Position numbers and translations under genes: made by a program. 7,233 nt of DNA from contig JAGBZE010000014.1 of assembly GCA_017628435.1 (NCBI GenBank), forward strand, positions 1 through 7,233, written 5' to 3'. The stretch comes from Akkermansia sp. (GTDB lineage Bacteria > Verrucomicrobiota > Verrucomicrobiia > Verrucomicrobiales > Akkermansiaceae). Below, piece by piece: positions 1-4,914 of the stretch. The notes under the pieces are model-generated. The model searched no databases. It was given only the letters and a program-made list of their open reading frames with translations, and was not told the origin of the DNA. Every line of letters begins with the position of its first letter. The stretch's first letter is position 1.

Positions 1-57
1 GAGCTTGCTAATTGCTCGAAGAATTGCCCTTTGTGTGCTTTGAATATCTGACGAATT

Positions 58-85
58 TTGGAAAAAGACTGCAATCTTTTATTTT
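58..85 (+). promoter_or_regulatory. possible promoter of the symporter gene
   Basis: TTGGAA (58-63) and TATTTT (80-85) are separated by 16 bases, and each matches 4 of 6 positions of the general bacterial -35 and -10 boxes. Transcription would begin near 92 and leave a leader of about 60 bases before the ATG at 154. The call rests on spacing and base match only. A second reading is TTGCAT (89-94) with ATTATT (112-117). Confidence 0.3.
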
Positions 86-100
86 TCATTGCATTAACAT
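83..100 (+). repeat. 18-base motif shared with the acnA leader (copy 1)
   Basis: TTTTCATTGCATTAACAT here matches TTTTCATATCATTAACAT at 2041-2058 at 16 of 18 positions; only the central TG/AT pair differs. Both copies lie upstream of a plus-strand gene, 53 bases before the ATG at 154 here and 13 bases before the acnA ATG. It could be an upstream DNA element or part of the leader RNA. The match is visible in the sequence; the role is unknown. Confidence 0.5.
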
Positions 101-153
101 GAGCTAAAAGGATTATTTGTCAGCAGATTTGAAACAGACCCCAAAGCGGGGCG

Positions 154-1602
154 ATGCAAAACTCTGTGCTTGACCCTGCTGTAGAATCTGTTGTATTCTA
201 TGCGGCACTAGCCATGTTAGAGACGATAGATAAAATGCTTGATAGCGCCTGCGGCTTTCTGTGGGGGTACATCCTCATCTTTGCCTTGCTGGGCACGCAC
301 CTTTACCTGACCTTCCTGCTGCGATTCCCGCAGCGCCATTTTTTCACCGGGCTGCGCCTGTATTTCGGTGGCAAGGGCGAGGGGCAGATTTCGCAGTTTT
401 CCTCGCTCATGGTATCGCTGGCGGCCAATGTGGGCACCGGTAACATTGTGGGTGTGGCGGTGGCTGTGACCTCCGGTGGCCCCGGTGCGGTGTTCTGGTG
501 CATGCTGACCGGTGTGCTGGGCATGGCAACGCGCTACGCGGAAAGTCTGCTGGCTATCCGCTACCGCACACGCGATGAGAAAGGCAACATCATCGGTGGC
601 CCCATGTATGCCATTGAGAAGGGGCTCAAGTGCAAGTGGCTGGCCGTGGCCTTTGCAGTGGTGACGGCTATTGCCGCCTTTGGTATCGGCAACCTGACCC
701 AGGCCAATGCGGTTTCGCAGGTGCTGGCCACATGCCAGCTGCAGGTGCCCACCTGGGTGACGGGTGTGGTGATGGTGCTGCTTATCGGCGCGGTGCTGCT
801 GGGTGGGCTGCAGGGGATTTCCCGTGTGTGCACCGCGCTGGTGCCCACCATGGCGATTGTCTATGTGGTGGGGTGCGTGGTGATTCTCTGCTCCAATGCG
901 AGTTTTGTGTGGCCGGCTGTGTGCCATATTGTGGATAGTGCCTTCCACCCCCAGGCCGCAGCAGGTGGCTTCATCGGCTCCACCATCATGCTGGCCATGC
1001 AGCAGGGCGTGCGCCGCGGCTTGTTCTCCAACGAGGCTGGTCTGGGTTCCTCCCCGATTGTCTCTGCCCCGGCGCAGACGCCGAATACCGTGCAGCACGC
1101 TCTGGTGGCTTCCACCGGGCCGTTCTGGGATACCGTGGTCATCTGCTCACTCACGGGTATCACGCTGACCACCTGCATCATGGCTCACGACCATATCAAC
1201 ACGGCTAATGGTGAGCTGCTGACCTATGTTTCCTTCGCCACGCTGGGTGGTTTCGGCAGTGCTATGCTTACCATCAGCCTGGCGGCATTTGTGGTTTCCA
1301 CCGTGCTGGGCTGGTCGTATTTCGGCGAGCGTGCACTGGAATACCTGGGTGGCCGCCGGCTGGTGTTCCCCTACCGCGTGCTCTGGGTAATCGTGGCTTT
1401 TGTGGGCTGTGTTATCCCCAAGAGCAGCATTGTCTGGAACTTTGCCGACCTGGCCAACGGCCTCATGGCGCTTCCCAACCTCATCTGCATGATCGGCCTT
1501 TCCGGGGTGCTTGTGGCTGAAACCCGCTACTATCTCTGGGAAAAACGCCTCTTCGAGGTCGATAAATCCATCCAGAATGAGCCGGAATCTGAAAAAAATT
1601 AA
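154..1602 (+). CDS. AGCS-family Na+/alanine (glycine) symporter
   Basis: This is an inner-membrane carrier of the alanine or glycine:cation symporter family (AGCS), expected to import alanine and/or glycine with Na+. At 482 aa it has normal family length, with about 10-11 hydrophobic segments from residue 37 to 456. Family hallmarks are ANVGTGNIVG (91-100), GGPGAVFW (108-115), GGPMYAIEKG (138-147), the very typical GLFSNEAGLGSSPI (289-302), a DT-containing segment (326-327) and ADLANGLMALPN (431-442). The tail after residue 463 is charged and cytoplasmic. ATG 154 is the outermost start after an in-frame stop at 130, but no Shine-Dalgarno precedes it and GGGG-containing hairpin 139-151 abuts it. 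Relatives usually begin about 10-16 residues before the LWG motif (36-38 here), so ATG 214 (codon 21) or 235 (codon 28) may be the true start. Family assignment is secure; substrate choice between alanine, glycine and serine is not. Confidence 0.93.
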   Translation: MQNSVLDPAVESVVFYAALAMLETIDKMLDSACGFLWGYILIFALLGTHLYLTFLLRFPQRHFFTGLRLYFGGKGEGQISQFSSLMVSLAANVGTGNIVGVAVAVTSGGPGAVFWCMLTGVLGMATRYAESLLAIRYRTRDEKGNIIGGPMYAIEKGLKCKWLAVAFAVVTAIAAFGIGNLTQANAVSQVLATCQLQVPTWVTGVVMVLLIGAVLLGGLQGISRVCTALVPTMAIVYVVGCVVILCSNASFVWPAVCHIVDSAFHPQAAAGGFIGSTIMLAMQQGVRRGLFSNEAGLGSSPIVSAPAQTPNTVQHALVASTGPFWDTVVICSLTGITLTTCIMAHDHINTANGELLTYVSFATLGGFGSAMLTISLAAFVVSTVLGWSYFGERALEYLGGRRLVFPYRVLWVIVAFVGCVIPKSSIVWNFADLANGLMALPNLICMIGLSGVLVAETRYYLWEKRLFEVDKSIQNEPESEKN

Positions 1603-1618
1603 AAAAAATCAATAAATT

Positions 1619-1646
1619 TTGCAATTTTGTGATAGAAAGCTACCTT
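1619..1646 (+). promoter_or_regulatory. possible promoter of the 1639-1777 RNA, containing an 18-base motif shared with the acnA promoter
   Basis: TTGCAATTTTGTGATAGA (1619-1636) matches TTGCAATTCTGTGATAAA (2006-2023) at 16 of 18 positions, and the latter lies in the best acnA promoter. Here TTGCAA could be the -35 with TACCTT (1641-1646) as a poor -10 at 16 bases, or GATAGA (1631-1636) could act as an extended -10 behind TG. The recurrence is directly seen. Promoter function is inferred from the position 17 bases after the symporter stop codon and ahead of a structured, terminated segment. Confidence 0.4.
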
Positions 1647-1777
1647 GGGGGGCGTATCCCTTATAACAGTCCACCGGTCGCGGTGAAGGAGAGAGCGCCA
1701 GCGGCCAATAAAAGGGAGGACTGAGTTTCATAGGTAGTAAGTTGGAGAAAGCCCCGCCACAAGGTGGGGCTTTCTTT
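1639..1777 (+). ncRNA. candidate structured small RNA ending in an intrinsic terminator
   Basis: The segment folds as nested helices. A closing stem pairs 1639-1645 with 1732-1738, a middle stem CAGTCC/GGACTG pairs 1667-1672 with 1718-1723, and an apical stem pairs 1677-1684 plus G1685 with the CGCC/GCGGCC strand at 1696-1706 around the purine loop AAGGAGAGAG (1686-1695). A 12-bp GC-rich terminator follows. It lies between the symporter and acnA with a possible promoter of its own. I do not recognise it as tRNA, SRP RNA, tmRNA, RNase P RNA, or TPP, glycine, cobalamin or cyclic-di-GMP riboswitch; a shortened 6S-like RNA is not excluded. It could instead be the long 3' untranslated region of the symporter mRNA. 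Helices are read by eye; no energy or covariation was computed. Confidence 0.4.
1747..1777 (+). terminator. strong intrinsic terminator
   Basis: GAAAGCCCCGCC (1747-1758) pairs with GGTGGGGCTTTC (1763-1774) as a 12-bp stem with one G-U pair and an ACAA tetraloop, followed by TTT. The downstream tract is short unless the paired TTTC is counted. It would end either the candidate small RNA or the symporter transcript. The minus-strand reading has no T tract after the stem. Confidence 0.8.
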
Positions 1778-1782
1778 ATGGG

Positions 1783-1803
1783 TGCATAAATCAATGATTT
1801 GCA
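1783..1803. promoter_or_regulatory. 21-bp imperfect palindrome, possible operator
   Basis: AAATCA-A-TGATTT (1788-1800) is a perfect inverted repeat around a single base. With one extra T on the left it extends to TGCA on both sides (1783-1803). A one-base centre cannot form a hairpin loop, so a dimeric DNA-binding protein site is likelier than an RNA fold. It overlaps the -35 region of the TATAAT promoter candidate at 1794-1821, a common place for an operator. No cognate regulator is in the window. Confidence 0.4.
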
Positions 1804-1821
1804 GCGATCTTATATTATAAT
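1794..1821 (+). promoter_or_regulatory. possible distal promoter with perfect TATAAT
   Basis: TATAAT at 1816-1821 matches the general bacterial -10 exactly. A weak -35, ATGATT (1794-1799), lies 16 bases upstream, inside the palindrome. Transcription would start near 1828 and run toward acnA, giving a leader of about 244 bases, or a short RNA if the hairpin at 1851-1884 stops it. In an AT-rich stretch a chance TATAAT is possible. Confidence 0.35.
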
Positions 1822-1844
1822 GTTTCACTCAAGGTGAGATTATA
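1816..1844. repeat. imperfect inverted repeat around the -10 box
   Basis: TATAAT (1816-1821) and ATTATA (1839-1844) are exact inverted repeats. Inside them TTCAC (1824-1828) and GTGAG (1834-1838) pair with one T-G mismatch around a five-base loop, with GT unpaired on the left. Because the left arm is the proposed -10, this may be a protein site at the start of transcription rather than an RNA hairpin. A longer fold also pairs 1802-1808 with 1847-1853. Confidence 0.4.
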
Positions 1845-1850
1845 TTGTTG

Positions 1851-1888
1851 CTGGTCTTGCGGCGGTGGAGTGCAGACTGACCAGTTTT
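1851..1888 (+). terminator. stem-loop followed by TTTT, possible attenuator
   Basis: CTGGTC (1851-1856) and GACCAG (1879-1884) form a perfect 6-bp stem, with an inner TGC/GCA stem (1858-1860 with 1872-1874), followed directly by TTTT (1885-1888) and then CC. The T run is short and the loop large, so termination would be weak. It would lie in the leader of any transcript from the 1794-1821 promoter, upstream of acnA. Function is inferred. Confidence 0.3.
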
Positions 1889-2005
1889 CCGGGAGTGGGT
1901 AGATGTCATGAATGTTAGCAATATAAGTATATCGAGTAATCATGAGTGGGGGGAATGACTGGCTCCAATGATTGCCATGAATCAGGCGTAAGGCATTTTC
2001 TTTGC

Positions 2006-2033
2006 TTGCAATTCTGTGATAAATGTATATACT
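2006..2033 (+). promoter_or_regulatory. proximal acnA promoter
   Basis: TTGCAA (2006-2011) and TATACT (2028-2033) are 16 bases apart and match the bacterial -35 and -10 boxes at 4 and 5 of 6 positions. Transcription starting near 2040 would give a leader of about 32 bases before the ATG at 2072. The first 18 bases are the motif shared with 1619-1636. This promoter also argues against a start at GTG 1946, which lies upstream of it. Confidence 0.55.
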
Positions 2034-2040
2034 TTCTGCG

Positions 2041-2058
2041 TTTTCATATCATTAACAT
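2041..2058 (+). repeat. 18-base motif shared with the symporter upstream region (copy 2)
   Basis: TTTTCATATCATTAACAT differs from the sequence at 83-100 at only two adjacent central positions. Here it would cover the transcription start or the 5' leader of acnA, ending 13 bases before the ATG. No ribosome binding site is visible in the AT-rich stretch between it and the start codon. Confidence 0.5.
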
Positions 2059-2071
2059 ACGAAATATTATT

Positions 2072-4789
2072 ATGAATACACTCCGAACCTTCACTACTGG
2101 TAACGGCACAAGTGGTCAGTATTATTCCCTTCCGGCTCTGGCAGAGCAGGGGTTCCAGGGGATATCGCGCATGCCCGTTTCTCTGCGTATTGTGCTGGAA
2201 AGCCTGTTGCGCAATTGCGATGGCCTGAAGGTGAGCGAGGATGATGTGAAGAATCTGGCTGCCTGGAATGCAAAGGCCCCTGGCAGCTATGAGATTCCTT
2301 TTACCGTGGCCCGCATTATTCTGCAGGATCTCACGGGTGTGCCTCTGCTGGTAGACCTGGCCGCCATGCGCGCCGCTGTGCAGGATCTGGGTAAGAACCC
2401 GGCTGATATGGAGCCGCTGGTGCCCGTGGATCTGGTGGTGGACCACTCTGTGCAGGTGGACTGGGCCGGCTTCCCTGAGGCTTACCAGAAGAACCTGACC
2501 CGTGAGTTCGAGCGCAACACGGAGCGCTATGAATTCCTGAAATGGGGGCAGCAGGCATTCAAGACCTTCTCTGTGGTGCCCCCCAGCACCGGTATTGTGC
2601 ACCAGGTGAACCTGGAGTACCTGGCCCGCGGCGTGATGGAAAATGCCGGGGTTTACTATCCGGATACTCTGGTGGGTACCGATTCCCACACCACCATGAT
2701 TAACGGCCTGGGCATTGTGGCCTGGGGCGTGGGTGGTATTGAGGCCGAGGCCGGCATGCTGGGCCAGCCGGTCACCTTCCTGGTGCCGGAGGTAGTGGGT
2801 GTGCACCTGAGTGGCAAGCTGCGCGAGGGCGTGACCGCCACCGACCTGGCTCTGCACGTGACCCAGATGCTGCGCAAGCACGGTGTGGTGGGCAAGTTTG
2901 TGGAATTCTTCGGCGAGGGCGCAGCCAGCCTTTCCCTGCCGGACCGCGCCACCGTGGCCAACATGGCCCCGGAATACGGTGCCACCATGGGCTTCTTCCC
3001 CTTCGACGAAGTTTCCGCAGCCTACCTGCGTACCACCGGCCGCAGCGAGGAGCAGGTGGCCACCTGCGAGAACTATTTCCGCGCTCAGGGGCTCTTCGGC
3101 ATGCCCCGCAAGGGCGAGCTGGATTACACCGTGGAGCTCGAGCTCGACCTCTCCACCATCGTGCCCGCCGTGGCCGGTCCGAAGCGTCCGCAGGATCGCA
3201 TTCCGCTGAGCACCCTGAAGAGCCAGTTTGCAGAAATCTGCAGCAGCACCTATGGCCAGCCCCAGCGCACCGTCCCTGTGGCGGTGACTATGAAGGGCGA
3301 TGCCGGCAACCCCGATGCCGCCACTACGCATGAGGTGGAGCTCACGGATGGTTCCATCCTGGTGGCTGCCATTACCAGCTGCACCAACACCAGCAACGAT
3401 GGCCTTATGCTGGCCGCCGGTCTGCTGGCCAGGAAGGCTGCAGCCCTGGGGCTGAAGGTGCCTGCCTATGTGAAGACCAGCATTGCCCCCGGCTCCCGCA
3501 TTGCTGCCCGCTACTTTGCCAATAATGACCTCACTGAGGCTCTGGACAGCATCGGCTTCTCCACCGTGGGCTATGGCTGCACCACCTGCATCGGCAACAG
3601 TGGCCCGCTCAACGCTGCGCTGGAGGAGGCCGTGGTGAACCACAATCTGGTTTCCTGTTCCGTGCTTTCCGGTAACCGCAACTTTGAGGCCCGTATTCAC
3701 TCCCACGTGAAGGCCAACTTCCTCATGTCTCCCCCGCTGGTGATTGCCTTTGCTCTGGCCGGTCGTGTGGATATCGACATGGAAAACGAGCCGCTCGGCA
3801 CTGCTGCCGATGGTACGCCCGTGTACCTGCGCGACATCTGGCCCACCGGCGATGAAATTGCCGCCGCCCAGGCCAAGGCCGCCACGCCGGAGGACTACGC
3901 CTCCTGCTATGCCGGCCACGTGCCTGAGTGGGATGGTGTGAGCGCCCCCACCGGCGCCACCTTCGCCTGGAACCCCGAGTCCACCTACATCCATCGTCCC
4001 CCGTTCTTCGATGGTTTCGACGGCAGCAAGGGCGATATCACCGATATCGTGAACGCCCGCCCGCTCGGCATCTTCGGCGACAGCGTGACCACTGACCACA
4101 TCTCCCCCGCCGGTGCCATCAAGGCCACGGCTCCTGCTGGCCTGTTCCTGAGCGCGCAGGGCGTGGAGCGCCGCGATTTCAACACCTACGGCTCCCGCCG
4201 TGGTAATGACCTGGTGATGGCCCGTGGCACTTTTGCCAACGTGCGTATCAAGAACCTGCTCACCGAGGGCGTAGAGGGCGGCTACACGCTCTATTTCGGC
4301 GATTCTGCCGTAAGTGCCCCGGATACGGAGATTGCCGCTCCCTGCGGCACGCCTACCTTCATTTACGATGCCGGCATGGCCTACATGAAGGACGGCGTGA
4401 AGACCATCATCATCGGTGGTGAGGACTACGGCATGGGCTCCAGCCGCGACTGGGCCGCCAAGGGCACCAACCTGCTGGGCGTGAAGGCCGTCATCACCAA
4501 GAGCTTTGAGCGTATTCACCGCAGCAACCTCATCGGTATGGGCGTGCTGCCGCTGAACTTCGCCAACCCGGCAGACTACGACCGCGTGAAGGACCTCAAG
4601 GACGTATGCTTCTCCATCATCGGGCTGAACAACGACATGGCTCCGCGCAGCGCTGCCACCCTGCTGGTGCAGCCCGCCGGTGCTGAGGCCTTTGAGCTAC
4701 CCCTCATCGTGCGCCTCGATACGCCCATCGAGAAGGAATACTTCCGCGCCGGTGGTATTCTGCAGTATGTATTGACGCAGTACTGCTGA
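2072..4789 (+). CDS. acnA: aconitate hydratase A (aconitase)
   Basis: Cytoplasmic 4Fe-4S enzyme interconverting citrate and isocitrate through cis-aconitate in the TCA cycle. Numbered from ATG 2072, the 905-aa product has the length of the AcnA/IRP1 class. Cluster ligands are Cys437 in AITSCTNT and Cys503 and Cys506 in GYGCTTCIG. Substrate-site motifs include DSHTT (204-208), the swivel-domain entry GDSVTTDHISPAG (669-681) and the catalytic GSSRDWAAKG with Ser790-Ser791-Arg792. The catalytic domain covers roughly 60-570 and the swivel domain about 665-830. ATG 2072 is chosen because MNTLRTF leads straight into the conserved N-terminus; the 42-codon extension to GTG 1946 is AT-rich, lacks family similarity and contains the promoter. 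No Shine-Dalgarno is present, as is common in such AT-rich starts. No key residue is missing and no frameshift is seen. The gene is monocistronic, ending in its own terminator. Confidence 0.97.
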   Translation: MNTLRTFTTGNGTSGQYYSLPALAEQGFQGISRMPVSLRIVLESLLRNCDGLKVSEDDVKNLAAWNAKAPGSYEIPFTVARIILQDLTGVPLLVDLAAMRAAVQDLGKNPADMEPLVPVDLVVDHSVQVDWAGFPEAYQKNLTREFERNTERYEFLKWGQQAFKTFSVVPPSTGIVHQVNLEYLARGVMENAGVYYPDTLVGTDSHTTMINGLGIVAWGVGGIEAEAGMLGQPVTFLVPEVVGVHLSGKLREGVTATDLALHVTQMLRKHGVVGKFVEFFGEGAASLSLPDRATVANMAPEYGATMGFFPFDEVSAAYLRTTGRSEEQVATCENYFRAQGLFGMPRKGELDYTVELELDLSTIVPAVAGPKRPQDRIPLSTLKSQFAEICSSTYGQPQRTVPVAVTMKGDAGNPDAATTHEVELTDGSILVAAITSCTNTSNDGLMLAAGLLARKAAALGLKVPAYVKTSIAPGSRIAARYFANNDLTEALDSIGFSTVGYGCTTCIGNSGPLNAALEEAVVNHNLVSCSVLSGNRNFEARIHSHVKANFLMSPPLVIAFALAGRVDIDMENEPLGTAADGTPVYLRDIWPTGDEIAAAQAKAATPEDYASCYAGHVPEWDGVSAPTGATFAWNPESTYIHRPPFFDGFDGSKGDITDIVNARPLGIFGDSVTTDHISPAGAIKATAPAGLFLSAQGVERRDFNTYGSRRGNDLVMARGTFANVRIKNLLTEGVEGGYTLYFGDSAVSAPDTEIAAPCGTPTFIYDAGMAYMKDGVKTIIIGGEDYGMGSSRDWAAKGTNLLGVKAVITKSFERIHRSNLIGMGVLPLNFANPADYDRVKDLKDVCFSIIGLNNDMAPRSAATLLVQPAGAEAFELPLIVRLDTPIEKEYFRAGGILQYVLTQYC

Positions 4790-4808
4790 GCCGGTTGAGA
4801 TTTACCGG

Positions 4809-4845
4809 AATGCCCCTGGAGCCTGTCATCTCCAGGGGCATTTTT
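4809..4845 (+). terminator. intrinsic terminator of acnA
   Basis: A 13-bp perfect stem pairs 4809-4821 with 4830-4842 around an 8-base loop (CCTGTCAT), with the T run at 4841-4845, starting 20 bases after the acnA stop. The minus-strand reading lacks a T tract (ATTCCGG follows), so it should work poorly for the convergent hexosaminidase, for which no separate terminator was seen between 4843 and 4914. Confidence 0.9.
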
Positions 4846-4914
4846 CATGCCTCGACAGAGCAATGCATTCACAAGCGGGGCCGGAAGGCAATGCGCTGAG
4901 TAGTAATTATGGAT

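Larger units (their letters stand above)
1603..2071. other. 469-base intergenic region with no protein gene
   Basis: No convincing coding sequence occupies the gap between the symporter and aconitase. Instead it holds a structured RNA candidate with terminator (1639-1777), a palindrome and TATAAT promoter candidate (1783-1821), two further stem-loops (1816-1844 and 1851-1884) and the acnA proximal promoter (2006-2033). The aconitase frame is open back to a GTG at 1946, but those 42 extra codons are AT-rich and read through the promoter. A 16-codon ORF at 1908-1958 has no close ribosome binding site and is not called. Confidence 0.8.

Noticed and set aside
1..56. C-terminal end of an upstream gene
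   Set aside because: Two plus frames stay open for 13-16 codons before stopping at 41-51, which is too short to judge. No recognisable peptide or terminator supports it.
99..107. ATG-AGC-TAA mini-ORF in the symporter leader
   Set aside because: A two-codon ORF is expected by chance and has no ribosome binding site.
217..1098. 293-codon minus-strand open frame inside the symporter
   Set aside because: It is a His- and Gly-rich shadow of the symporter with no recognisable domain or upstream signals.
1640..1740. tRNA, SRP RNA or tmRNA identity for the structured segment
   Set aside because: There is no T-arm GTTCRANYC sequence, no SRP GGAAG/AGCAGCC loop signature and no tmRNA tag reading frame.
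1609..1794. 61-codon minus-strand ORF across the intergenic RNA
   Set aside because: It reads through the terminator stem and the helices, lacks a ribosome site and has no family features.
1908..1958. 16-codon ORF (MNVSNISISS...) as a possible leader peptide of acnA
   Set aside because: The nearest purine-rich stretch (GGGAG, 1891-1895) is too far from the ATG. There is no run of regulatory codons, and no terminator follows that such translation could control.
1946..2071. 42-residue N-terminal extension of aconitase from GTG 1946
   Set aside because: It is Cys- and Ile-rich with AT-rich codons, unlike any AcnA N-terminus. It includes the TTGCAA/TATACT promoter, and MNTLRTF at 2072 begins the conserved protein.
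1982..4519. 845-codon open frame on the minus strand across acnA
   Set aside because: It lies wholly antisense to a textbook aconitase, is extremely rich in His, Gly and Ala, and shows no family motif. The strong G/C third-position bias of acnA explains the absence of stops.
4843..4914. separate terminator for the hexosaminidase in the convergent gap
   Set aside because: No stem followed by a minus-strand T tract was found. The shared hairpin at 4809-4842 lacks T residues on that strand.
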